The position numbers were made by a program, and so were the translations under genes. 64,000 nucleotides of DNA, from assembly GCA_016124375.1 (NCBI GenBank), contig WGNV01000004.1, positions 62,001 through 126,000 of the forward strand, in the 5' to 3' direction. Below the pieces are notes generated by a model that had not been told where the DNA came from, made no database searches, and worked only from the letters and a program-made list of their open reading frames with translations. Shown in pieces: positions 35,354 through 43,644 of the stretch (within the stretch, counting starts at the first letter, position 1; every line of letters starts with the position of its first letter). This stretch comes from Tepidisphaera sp. Its GTDB lineage: Bacteria; Planctomycetota; Phycisphaerae; Phycisphaerales; UBA1924.

Positions 35354-35442
35354 GCGTGAAAAACGTCACGCCACAGCGTGTGCGAAGCGCAAAAGGAAGC
35401 CGCGACGTTTGAACGTCGCGGTTCCGTGCTCGAAAACGAGCA
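35354..35442. terminator. three tandem hairpins between convergent lgt and flotillin genes
   Basis: Hairpin 1 is GCGTGA/TCACGC (35354-35371), hairpin 2 is CCGCGACGTT-TG-AACGTCGCGG (35400-35421), and hairpin 3 is TGCTCG-AAAA-CGAGCA (35427-35442), followed by GTCTTTGGGTTT. Together they would end transcription from both sides. Confidence 0.7.
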
Positions 35443-35462
35443 GTCTTTGGGTTTCCTACCTG

Positions 35463-35502
35463 GGAACTCCGGAACTTTGGATCTCCCGAACTCCGTGCTC
35501 CG
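35463..35502 (+). repeat. tandem octamer array, unit GGAACTCC
   Basis: Units GGAACTCC, GGAACTTT, GGATCTCC, CGAACTCC, GTGCTCCG run directly up to the flotillin stop codon at 35503. A diverged member of the 3'-end octamer arrays. Confidence 0.7.
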
Positions 35503-37098
35503 TTACTTCACCTGCCCACTTTCTGCCACGACCTCAGTACGCACCTTTCCGAGCACGCTGGGGAGTTCCACGCCCGCCTGCTGGGCCAGCTCGTGCACCG
35601 GTGGCAGGGCCCCGATGAGCGAAGAGAGGAAATCAGCGGTCGTGCCCTTGCCGCCGGGCTTGACGGCACCCGAATCCCACACGGTGATCTTGTCGATCTT
35701 GAGATTCTGGACCGCCTTGACCTGCTGGGCGATGAGTTCGGGCAACTTCTCGATGAGCAGCAGCGTGGGCGCGACCTGCGGGTTCGCCGCGCATGCCTCC
35801 ATCAGTTGGCGATAGCCCTCGGCCTTGGCTTCGAGCACTGCTTTGACACCCTCGGCCTCGGCGCGATATTTGGCGAGGATGGCGTCCGCCGCGCCCGCGG
35901 CTTCGAGCCTCTGGCGCTCGGCCTCAGCCGCCGCGGCCACTTCGATCCGGCGCTTCTCGATTTCTTGCGCCGCCAGTTGTTCCTTGCTCAGGCGGGCCAG
36001 TTCCTGCTCGCGCTGGGCGAGAAGGATTTTCTGAGCCGCCTCGGCGGACGCAACCTCAGCCCGGCGCCTTGCCTCGGCCTGCACTTCCGCAAGCTTGGCG
36101 TTGCTCTCGGCCATGCGGGCGCGGCTTTCGTTCTCGCCCGTCACAGCCGCGGCTTCGGCCGTCGCCACCTTCACGCGCTGCTCCTGCTCGAACTGCTTGG
36201 CCGCCGACACGGTTTCGGCGGTGCGCTGGGCCGTCACGATCTCCCTGTCGCGCTTGGCCTCCACTTCGCCCTTGACTGCCTCGGCCTCGAGCATGGCGAC
36301 GCGGACGCGCTGCTGCTGCTCCAGTTCCTTCTGGCCCTGGATGGCCGCGGTCTGTTCACGCGTGACGTTGATGGTGCGTTCGCGCACCGCGATCGATTCG
36401 CCCGTGGCGCCCGCCTGCTCCTGCTGGGCGACCTCCACCTTGGCGCGCTGGATCGCCTCGGCCGCGGCTCGCTTGCCGATCGCCTCGATATACCCGCTCT
36501 CGTCGGTAATGTCGCGGATGTTGACGTTGATGAGTTCGAGGCCGAGCTTGTTGATCTCCTGCTCGACGTTCTCGTTGATGAGGCGCGTGAACTTCTCACG
36601 GTCCTTGTTGATCTCCTCGATCGACAGCGTGGCGATGACCAGGCGCAGCTGGCCCAGGATGATGTCCTGCGCCTGCTCGCGGATGGTCTGCTCGGGCAGG
36701 TTCAACAGCCTCTCGGCGGCATTGTGCATCAGCACCGGATCAGTCGACACACCCACAGTGAACGTCGAAGGTACGTTCACGCGGATGTTGTTGAGGGACA
36801 GCGCGCCTTCAAGCGGAATCTCGATGGCGATGGGGTCGAGGTTCAGGTAGGCGTAGTCCTGGATGAGGGGCGCAACGAACGCGCCGCCCCCGTGGATGCA
36901 GCGCGACGCCTTGTCGCCCCCCACCTTGCCGAAGATCACCAGGATCCGGTTGCTCGGGCAGCGCCGGTATTGCCTGGCGATCACCACCATCGCAAACAGA
37001 AAGACCAGCAGCACGGCGCCCACGATGAAGAGCACATAGCCCGGCTCCTCGGCGCCCCGACTGAGCTGCGCCAACGTCACGTTCGCAAGCACGTTCAT
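35503..37098 (-). CDS. flotillin-like SPFH protein
   Basis: 531 aa. One N-terminal membrane helix (~20-42, VLFIVGAVLLVFLFAMVVIA), an SPFH domain (~45-190), then a long coiled coil of A/E/R repeats (~200-430) with the flotillin-type EAR pattern, and a C-terminal segment with MEACAANPQVAPTLLLIEKLPEL. A membrane scaffold that forms microdomains. The ATG at 37098 has a purine-rich AGGGGG upstream. The NfeD-type gene lies 112 nt upstream on the same strand, as in the yuaF-floT arrangement of B. subtilis. Confidence 0.92.
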   Translation of the reverse strand: MNVLANVTLAQLSRGAEEPGYVLFIVGAVLLVFLFAMVVIARQYRRCPSNRILVIFGKVGGDKASRCIHGGGAFVAPLIQDYAYLNLDPIAIEIPLEGALSLNNIRVNVPSTFTVGVSTDPVLMHNAAERLLNLPEQTIREQAQDIILGQLRLVIATLSIEEINKDREKFTRLINENVEQEINKLGLELINVNIRDITDESGYIEAIGKRAAAEAIQRAKVEVAQQEQAGATGESIAVRERTINVTREQTAAIQGQKELEQQQRVRVAMLEAEAVKGEVEAKRDREIVTAQRTAETVSAAKQFEQEQRVKVATAEAAAVTGENESRARMAESNAKLAEVQAEARRRAEVASAEAAQKILLAQREQELARLSKEQLAAQEIEKRRIEVAAAAEAERQRLEAAGAADAILAKYRAEAEGVKAVLEAKAEGYRQLMEACAANPQVAPTLLLIEKLPELIAQQVKAVQNLKIDKITVWDSGAVKPGGKGTTADFLSSLIGALPPVHELAQQAGVELPSVLGKVRTEVVAESGQVK

Positions 37099-37210
37099 GT
37101 GTTTCCCCCTTTTTTTGTAAAGACCGCTATGACGTACCGACATCGCTCTCGCGTCTCCGCTCCGGCGGCGACGCGGCTTTGGTGTTTGGCTTTGTGGGGC
37201 CATTCTCCGT

Positions 37211-37843
37211 TTACACGCGGGCCACGGTGACCGTGTTATCCGAGTTCACCCGCACCACGCGCACCCGTGTGCGAGTCGCGAGCGGCTCCTCGGCGGCGAC
37301 CGCGTTCAGCAGCCTCTGTCGGCTGGAAATCACCAGCTTCACCTTTCCGAGTCCATCTCCCGCCAGCGGCACGTTCGCGTACACCTCGCCCTCGGTACCG
37401 ACGGCTTGCCAGATTTCGATGGTGCCGGAGGCCGCCAGCGAATAGATCGCCCGGAACGTGATTCCCAGCAGATAGATCATGAACAACCCGCACGCCACGC
37501 CCGCCAGAACCGACATCCACCAGGACCAGCCGAAGCCCTTGAGCCCGGCGATGCCGCCCCAGCCGAAGCCCATGAGAAACCCCACGATGCTCTGCAGGCT
37601 GAGCAGCGAAAAGGTCTGGGTGGACTGGCCCTTGGCGTCGTGAGCACCGGAATGATGACCCGCGTCACCATGGCCGGCATCGTGACCTCCGAAGCCGGCG
37701 TGCCCGCTCAGGTCGACGCCGCCATCGTGCCCGCCATGCCCTCCCAGGAGCGCCATGGCGAGGCGAATCGAGAAGATGCCAGTGCCGATGAGGCCCGCGG
37801 CCGTGAACCAGGCCGCCGGAGGATTCAAGAGATCCGCAAGCAT
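37211..37843 (-). CDS. NfeD-like membrane protein (flotillin partner)
   Basis: 210 aa. Two to three membrane helices and a C-terminal OB-fold (~145-210) with VGTEGEVYANVPLAGDGLGKVKL and the closing RVVRVNSDNTVTVARV, typical of the NfeD/YuaF family. Between helices 1 and 2 lies a glycine/histidine-rich loop (34-70) with eight histidines, which could bind metal. AAAGGAG precedes the ATG by 6 nt. Co-directional with flotillin; the two probably act together in membrane microdomains. Confidence 0.85.
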   Translation of the reverse strand: MLADLLNPPAAWFTAAGLIGTGIFSIRLAMALLGGHGGHDGGVDLSGHAGFGGHDAGHGDAGHHSGAHDAKGQSTQTFSLLSLQSIVGFLMGFGWGGIAGLKGFGWSWWMSVLAGVACGLFMIYLLGITFRAIYSLAASGTIEIWQAVGTEGEVYANVPLAGDGLGKVKLVISSRQRLLNAVAAEEPLATRTRVRVVRVNSDNTVTVARV

Positions 37844-38177
37844 CGCGTTTCTCCTTTCTCGTGAGACCGCAAATCGTACGGTCTCACACATCTCTCGATG
37901 ATATGTTCGTAACATGCTCGCACCGGTTTCGTTTGGGTCTTGCAAACAACAACCGCCCGCCGCCCGAGTGGCACGCGAAGTGCCTGCCGCTGCGTGGATT
38001 GACGCGACACCCTCGCCCCGCGATCTGTGTATCGCTCCGGCCCGCACGCTCGCGTAAGGCGAATGGTCGGAGTTCGTTCATGCGAACCGCAGACGCCCGC
38101 CGCGGCTACTACCCTCTTCCATGCGTCGTGCAGCCCGCGACGCGCTTCATGACGGCAGGGCAATCCGGGAGCACGGC
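37844..38177. other. intergenic region between divergent NfeD-flotillin and galE operons
   Basis: No supported gene. It holds a 9-bp inverted repeat GTGAGACCG/CGGTCTCAC with a 9-nt spacer (37861-37887) and a small palindrome ATGTT-CGT-AACAT (37903-37915), both close to the NfeD start. They could be operator sites for the flotillin operon. The promoter of galE should lie on the right side; none is clear. Confidence 0.45.
37861..37887. promoter_or_regulatory. inverted repeat upstream of the NfeD-flotillin operon
   Basis: GTGAGACCG, 9-nt spacer, CGGTCTCAC; perfect 9-bp arms, starting 17 nt upstream of the NfeD ATG. It fits an operator or a 5' leader hairpin. Confidence 0.4.
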
Positions 38178-39212
38178 ATGACAGTCTTAGTCACAGGCGG
38201 CGCGGGGTACATCGGGTCTCATGCGGTGCAGCGGCTGCTGCGCGACGGCGAACGCGTCGTCGCCCTTGATAACGAGTTCCGCGGGCATGCCAAGGCCATG
38301 CAACTGCTCTCCCAGGCCCACCCCGGCAAGCTCACCTACGTGAAGGCCGACATCAACGACCGGACCAAGGTCCTCGCCACCATGGACGACCACGGCGTGC
38401 ACACCGTGATGCACTTCGCGGCTCTGGCCTACGTGGGCGAATCCGTCAGCCAGCCCCTCAACTACTACCACAACAACGTGTCGGGACTCATCAGCGTGCT
38501 CGCGGCGTGCGACGCCGCCCGCGTGCCTGTGCAGAAGTTCGTGTTTTCGTCCAGTTGCGCGACGTATGGCCAGCCGCCCGCCAACATGATCCCCGTGCCC
38601 GAGACCTGCCCGCAGAGCCCTGTGAGCCCTTATGGCTGGACCAAGCTGCACGGGGAGCACATCCTGCGTGACTTCGCCGCGGCTCGCGCCAACGCCGGCA
38701 ACCCCATCGCGCTCACGATGCTGCGCTACTTCAACGTTGCAGGTTCGGACCACACCGGGCTCATCGGCGAAGACCACACGCCCGAAACGCACATGATCCC
38801 CGTGGTGCTGCAGGCGGCGCTGGGCCTGCGCAGCGAGGTCGGCATCTTCGGCACCGACTACCCGACGCCCGACGGCACCTGCATCCGCGACTACGTGCAC
38901 GTCGAAGATCTCATCGACGCCCACGTGCTGGCGATGGCGAAGGTCAAGCCCGGCACGCCCGCCGCGTACAACGTCGGCATCGGCAAGGGCTACTCGGTGC
39001 GCGAGATCATCGACGCCACGCGAAAGGTGACCGATCGGCAGTTCAAGATCGTCGAGCAACCTCGTCGCCCGGGCGACCCGCCCATGCTCTACAACGACTC
39101 GCGAAAGATCTCCAGCGAGCTGGGGTGGAAGGCGAAGTTCACTGACCTTCACGAGATCATCGGCACCGCCTGGCGCTGGTTCCAAAAGCACCCGCAGGGA
39201 TATCGCTCATGA
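38178..39212 (+). CDS. galE: UDP-glucose 4-epimerase
   Basis: 344 aa, usual for GalE. NAD-binding GGAGYIGSH at the N-terminus, then the catalytic Ser in FVFSSSCATYG and the YxxxK pair in YGWTKLHGEHIL, with later MLRYFNVAGSD and RDYVHVEDLIDAHV. It interconverts UDP-glucose and UDP-galactose for glycan synthesis. The ATG at 38178 fits family starts. The last 4 bp overlap the next gene (ATGA). Confidence 0.94.
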   Translation: MTVLVTGGAGYIGSHAVQRLLRDGERVVALDNEFRGHAKAMQLLSQAHPGKLTYVKADINDRTKVLATMDDHGVHTVMHFAALAYVGESVSQPLNYYHNNVSGLISVLAACDAARVPVQKFVFSSSCATYGQPPANMIPVPETCPQSPVSPYGWTKLHGEHILRDFAAARANAGNPIALTMLRYFNVAGSDHTGLIGEDHTPETHMIPVVLQAALGLRSEVGIFGTDYPTPDGTCIRDYVHVEDLIDAHVLAMAKVKPGTPAAYNVGIGKGYSVREIIDATRKVTDRQFKIVEQPRRPGDPPMLYNDSRKISSELGWKAKFTDLHEIIGTAWRWFQKHPQGYRS

Positions 39213-40588
39213 GATCCTCCGCTCGGGACGTTGCGACGCGACTGGGGCGGACGCTGGGCGTGCTTGCGCTCCTCGGCGGGCTCACCTGCGGCGCGTCGCC
39301 TCTGTTCGCGTTCCAGGGCACGCTCGCGCCGCCGAGTGCCGCCCCCGAGGGCGCGTGGGATCGCTTTCCAAAGGTCGATGCGGCCCAGCCATTCCTCGAC
39401 TATGCCAAGGCCTGGCCCGCCCGGGTCGGAGACGCCGGGGCTCGGGGCATCTGCATCGACATCCCCGGACCGACCTTCCGGCCGCGGGCAATCACGATCT
39501 TCTTCGATCCCGAAGCGGTGCCCGCCGCGGATAACCCGGACGCCAAGGCGCTCTTCACGCGCTTCGGCCTGCCGCTGGATTCCAAGATCGTGCTCGAAGG
39601 AGCAAGAGCGTTCGTCGAATCCGCCGCCCCAGTGCCCGACGGCCCGCGCCCACCTCGGCGCCTCGTGAACCCGGCGGCCGCCACCTTCAAGTTTGTATCC
39701 GCGCGCGAGATCAAGCGCGACGACCACACCGTCTACGCGATCGATCACACGCTCTTCACCTACTTCGAGCCCGCGGGCGAAGCCGCACAGCACCCCAAGG
39801 GCCTGGTGCTGCTGCTGCCGGGGCTGCTCGCAACGCCCGAGGGCACGCTGTGGGGCCTGACGCGCACCCTTCAGTCCCGCGGCTACGGCGTCCTGCGCAT
39901 GGTCGCTCAGCCCGCCCGCTTTCTCGAGCACACCAGCGTGACCGTCGACCCAGCTTCGCCCGAGCGAGCCGAACGCGAAATCAACGAGCTGTTTACCCAG
40001 CGACTGGCGGAGTGTGCCTACGCCTCCAAGGGCGCACTTGATCATCTGATCGAGCTCCACCCCGAGCTCAAGGCGCTGCCCCTGGCCGCCATCGGATTCA
40101 GCGGCGGGGCGATCACCCTCCCCACCATCGTCGCCCTTGAGCCCGAGCGATACCGGGCCGCCGTCATGGTCGGTGGCGGCGCCCATTTCTGGCAGATGCA
40201 GGAGTTCAGCAACTACTCGTCGATGATCGACGCGCTCGAGGTGAACTGGACGATACCCCCCACCGAGGAGTCCAAGCAAGCGATCCGCGACGCGTACGCC
40301 AAGGGCGTGCCGCTCGACGCGCTGCACACCTCCAAGGCGCTGCACGGCAAGCCCATGCTGGTGATCCAGGGCGATGCCGACCAGGCGGTCCCATCGCCGC
40401 TGGGAGATGTCCTGTGGGAGCGTCTGGGCAAGCCCGAACGCTGGCTGGAGCACTGCGGGCACGAAGATCTGTTCATCTCGCTGCCACTGAAGTTTGAGGC
40501 GATCGCTCAGTGGCTCGACAAGGCGCTCGGCGCTGATGCCGCGTCAGCGCCCTCGCCGTCTCCCTCCGGGAGCAACGAGACCCCGTGA
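39209..40588 (+). CDS. secreted alpha/beta hydrolase
   Basis: 459 aa with a signal peptide (to about ASPLFA). A nucleophile elbow GFSGG near residue 295, an acid in IQGDADQAVPSPLGD near 395 and a histidine in HCGHEDLF near 420 make a plausible catalytic triad. The first ~160 residues are not part of the core fold. Substrate unknown. ATGA overlap with galE and a GTGA overlap with the next gene place it in one operon. Confidence 0.8.
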   Translation: MRSSARDVATRLGRTLGVLALLGGLTCGASPLFAFQGTLAPPSAAPEGAWDRFPKVDAAQPFLDYAKAWPARVGDAGARGICIDIPGPTFRPRAITIFFDPEAVPAADNPDAKALFTRFGLPLDSKIVLEGARAFVESAAPVPDGPRPPRRLVNPAAATFKFVSAREIKRDDHTVYAIDHTLFTYFEPAGEAAQHPKGLVLLLPGLLATPEGTLWGLTRTLQSRGYGVLRMVAQPARFLEHTSVTVDPASPERAEREINELFTQRLAECAYASKGALDHLIELHPELKALPLAAIGFSGGAITLPTIVALEPERYRAAVMVGGGAHFWQMQEFSNYSSMIDALEVNWTIPPTEESKQAIRDAYAKGVPLDALHTSKALHGKPMLVIQGDADQAVPSPLGDVLWERLGKPERWLEHCGHEDLFISLPLKFEAIAQWLDKALGADAASAPSPSPSGSNETP

Positions 40589-41574
40589 TTCTTGCAGTCA
40601 GCCCATATCACCTGACGACGCGCGAAGCCCCGGCCCTGGTGGCGCTGCTGCTCGCCGATGAGGTGGTCACACTCGTCCCCTCGCCCAGGGCGATCCTCGA
40701 CGATACCCCCGCGCACATCGCGGCTCACGAGGCCTCGCGCCGCTCCGCCGCCTTCGCCGAGTTTGGCAAGGCCTGGGCGTGGTGCGCGCCGCTCTGGCGT
40801 GAGGGCGTGCTCCGTGCCGATCTCGGGGGCGTGAGCCCGGTCGCCGAGTTCGAGCGCGTGGCGGAGATGATCCGGATCGACGATCGGTTCTCCCCCCTCC
40901 GCGTGCTCATGCGCGACGAGGCCGATGCGGGCGTCATCCTCGATGCGATCTCGCGAGACCTGCTCAAGGGCGGGCCCGACCCTGCATACTCCGTCCCCAT
41001 CGCCGCGGCCATGGACCGCTTCTCCACGCGCGAGGCGATCTTCGTGCTGCGGGCCGGCGCCCACTCCATCGCCCAGAAAGCCGAACAGCGATTCGCCAAG
41101 CCCCTCTTCTCCGCGGCGATCCCCGTGCTGGTGCAAGCCGACGCCGAACGACTCATGCACGCGCGACAGGTCCTGCGGACCCCGCGCGAAGACCTCGCCG
41201 CCGTATTTCAGGAAGTCCCGCTGATGTGCGGCAACTCCGGCATGCTCAACCCGCGCGCCGCCGAAGGTGTCGCCGGCGCCTGCGAGCGATTCAGCCTCGC
41301 CTTCGCCGAGCTGCGCGACGAGATCTTTCGGGGTTCCAAGGACGATGACGTGCGGGCGATCGAGGGGGTCGCCGTGCTCAGCGCGGCGGCGATGCCGTCG
41401 GACGCCGTGTTGCGCAGCAGCGTGCAGGCAATGCAGAGCTTCTCGGGGCGCAGGTCCCCGGCCGCGCCGACCAGCTCCACACCCTCGACACTGCCCGCAG
41501 TGTTCGACCCCGTCGAAGGCCGCTGGCTCGCCACGCTCGTCGTGAAGGTGGCCGGAGCGCCCAAGCGGCGGTAG
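40585..41574 (+). CDS. conserved-looking cytoplasmic protein, function unknown
   Basis: 329 aa, no signal or membrane segment. The GTG at 40585 overlaps the hydrolase stop by 4 bp. Rich in alanine and charged helices; an N-terminal ILAVSPYHLTTREAPALVALLLADEVVTLVP opening is followed by two similar-looking helical blocks. I recognise no family. The overlap ties it to galE and the hydrolase, but nothing shows what it does. Confidence 0.7.
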   Translation: MILAVSPYHLTTREAPALVALLLADEVVTLVPSPRAILDDTPAHIAAHEASRRSAAFAEFGKAWAWCAPLWREGVLRADLGGVSPVAEFERVAEMIRIDDRFSPLRVLMRDEADAGVILDAISRDLLKGGPDPAYSVPIAAAMDRFSTREAIFVLRAGAHSIAQKAEQRFAKPLFSAAIPVLVQADAERLMHARQVLRTPREDLAAVFQEVPLMCGNSGMLNPRAAEGVAGACERFSLAFAELRDEIFRGSKDDDVRAIEGVAVLSAAAMPSDAVLRSSVQAMQSFSGRRSPAAPTSSTPSTLPAVFDPVEGRWLATLVVKVAGAPKRR

Positions 41575-41712
41575 GCCCCGGGGCCATCGCCTCTCCGCGG
41601 CCAGATGTCGACGGCAGACCGGTCCCCGCTTTGACGAATACTTAACCTGACGTGCGGGCTTGCCAAACGCCTGACACGCGAGAATGTGCGGTATTCTCGC
41701 CCTCCCGCACGC
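41575..41712 (+). promoter_or_regulatory. promoter region of phnCDE
   Basis: Contains TTGACG (41631-41636), a possible CTGACA-N15-TATTCT pair (41671-41697) and two near-repeats CTGACGTGCG and CTGACACGCG 24 bp apart. The last could be a regulator site; it does not have the 11-bp spacing of a classical Pho box. Confidence 0.3.
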
Positions 41713-42522
41713 ATGACTCCGCACGACCCCATTCTGTGCGCCCGCAACATCGGGATGATCTTCCCGGGCGGCACCATCGCGCTCGATGGCGTCAGTGTCG
41801 ATGTCGGCCCCCGCGAGTTCCTCGTCATCCTCGGCTCCTCGGGCGCGGGCAAGTCCACGCTGCTGCGGATGTTCAATCGCCTTGGCACGCCCACGAGCGG
41901 CTCGATCATTTTTCGCGGGCGCGACATCACCCACGCAGGTGGAGGCACGCTGCGCGACCTCCGGCGACAGGTGGGTATGGTCTTCCAGCAGTTCAACCTC
42001 GTCGGGCGTCTGAGCGTGCTCGAAAATGTCCTGTGCGGGCGCCTTCGCAACTGCACGGGCCTGGCCCGCTGGGCGGGCTCGCACGCAAGGTGGTTCAGCG
42101 CTGCCGATCGCGAAGCGGCCATGGCGGCCCTCACACAGGTGGGCGTCGCGCACCTGGCCGGCCGACGCGCCGACGCTCTTTCAGGCGGGCAGCAGCAGCG
42201 GGTCGCCATCGCCCGCACGCTGGCCCAGGCCCCAAGCGTCGTGCTCGCGGATGAACCCATCGCCAGCCTCGACCCCAAGAGCGCCGAGACGGTGATGGAC
42301 ATCCTTCGCGATATTCACATTGAAAAAGGCCTGCCGGTCGTCGCGAATCTGCATCAGGTCGATGTCGCGCTCAGGTACGCCACTCGCATCGTGGGCATGC
42401 GGGCCGGCAAGATCGTCTTTTCCGCAGCGCCCGCCGAGCTTGATGCGTCGGCGATTCACTTGTTGTATCAGGGCCGAAGGCACGTCGAATCGGCCCCGGA
42501 AGTCGTGGAGCCCGCCGCATGA
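41713..42522 (+). CDS. phnC: phosphonate ABC transporter ATP-binding protein
   Basis: 269 aa. Walker A GSSGAGKSTLLRMFNRL, Q-loop GMVFQQFNLVGRL, signature LSGGQQQRVAIARTL, Walker B VVLADEPIASLDP and the LHQVDVALRYATRIVGM block are all typical of PhnC. It energises phosphonate or phosphite uptake. The ATG at 41713 was preferred to the GTG at 41686. ATGA overlap with phnD. Confidence 0.95.
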   Translation: MTPHDPILCARNIGMIFPGGTIALDGVSVDVGPREFLVILGSSGAGKSTLLRMFNRLGTPTSGSIIFRGRDITHAGGGTLRDLRRQVGMVFQQFNLVGRLSVLENVLCGRLRNCTGLARWAGSHARWFSAADREAAMAALTQVGVAHLAGRRADALSGGQQQRVAIARTLAQAPSVVLADEPIASLDPKSAETVMDILRDIHIEKGLPVVANLHQVDVALRYATRIVGMRAGKIVFSAAPAELDASAIHLLYQGRRHVESAPEVVEPAA

Positions 42523-43634
42523 ACCGCTTGGTTGCTTCTTCGTCGTCGTTGTCTTCAGAAGTTTCAAACGCGAACGCGAGCGTGCTCGGGCGCATGGGGT
42601 TCGCTGTGCTTCTGGCCGCCAGCCTCTTGGTGACCATCGCCGGCTGCGACAGCAAGGCCCCGCCGGCCGAGACGACACCGAAATCAGCTCCGCCCGCCGG
42701 GGTCAGCGCTGGCGAAGCCAAGCCCGCGGCCACGCAGACCGCCACGCAAGCCGCCGGAACCCAGGGCAAAAAGGCCTACGACCACACCGGCTGGCCCAAG
42801 ACGATCCGGATGGGTCTGGTGCCCGCCGAGGGCAACGCCGACACCAAGAGCCGCTGGGCCCCACTTGGCGAAGCCCTCGAAAAGGGCCTCGGCGTGCCCG
42901 TCGAGCTCATCTCGGCGAGCACCTACCAGGGCATCATCACCGCCATGGGCAACGACCAGCTCGAGTTCGCCTACCTCGGCCCCAAGAGCTACATCGAAGC
43001 CGCCAACCGCGCCAAGGCCGAGGCCCTGCTCGTCGAAAAGGATCTCAAGGGCGAGCCCGGATACCACTGCATCTTCATCGTGCCGGCGTCTTCTGCCATC
43101 AACAACATCAAGGACGCCGCGGGCAAGAAGTTCGCGTTCACCGACGTCAACTCGACCTCGGGCTACCTCGTCCCCGCCGTCACCCTCATCGACCTGCTCG
43201 GCAAGCCCGCCGACAAGTTCTTTGGCCAGGTCACCTTCTCGGGCTCGCACTCCGCCTCTCTGCTGCAGGTCGCTGCGGGCGAGATCGACATCGCCGCCAC
43301 CAACGACCTGGACATGAACGCCGCCATCGCCAGCGGCACCGCCAAGGCCGACGCCGTACGCGTCATCTACACCTCCGAGATGATCCCGGGCTCACCCATC
43401 GCCTGCCGCAAGGACATCCCGCAGTCGCTCAAGGACGCGTACGTGGACGTCGTGCTCGAGATGAGCAAGGACAAGGCGACGATCGAGAAGCTCCACAACG
43501 GGGGTTTCGAGAAGATCACCGACCAGCAGTTTGACGTGATGCGTGCCGCGCAGAAGTTCCTGGACTCGCAATCCAACGCCGATTCGCAGTCCAAGCCCGA
43601 CTCGCCAACCCCCGCGCCCAAGCCCGCCGGCTGA
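42519..43634 (+). CDS. phnD: phosphonate ABC transporter substrate-binding lipoprotein
   Basis: 371 aa. A lipobox LLVTIAGC (C43) marks it as a lipoprotein; the 25 residues before the hydrophobic segment are unusually long, and the ATG at 42594 (MGFAVLLAAS) may be the real start. The binding domain (~85-345) shows IRMGLVPAEG, then LEFAYLGPKSYIEA, DVNSTSGYLVPAV and GQVTFSGSHSASLLQVAAGEIDIAA, the conserved PhnD/PtxB order. Low-complexity flanks rich in K, A, T and S. Feeds PhnC/PhnE. Confidence 0.93.
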   Translation: MNRLVASSSSLSSEVSNANASVLGRMGFAVLLAASLLVTIAGCDSKAPPAETTPKSAPPAGVSAGEAKPAATQTATQAAGTQGKKAYDHTGWPKTIRMGLVPAEGNADTKSRWAPLGEALEKGLGVPVELISASTYQGIITAMGNDQLEFAYLGPKSYIEAANRAKAEALLVEKDLKGEPGYHCIFIVPASSAINNIKDAAGKKFAFTDVNSTSGYLVPAVTLIDLLGKPADKFFGQVTFSGSHSASLLQVAAGEIDIAATNDLDMNAAIASGTAKADAVRVIYTSEMIPGSPIACRKDIPQSLKDAYVDVVLEMSKDKATIEKLHNGGFEKITDQQFDVMRAAQKFLDSQSNADSQSKPDSPTPAPKPAG

Positions 43635-43644
43635 TCCTCTCAAC

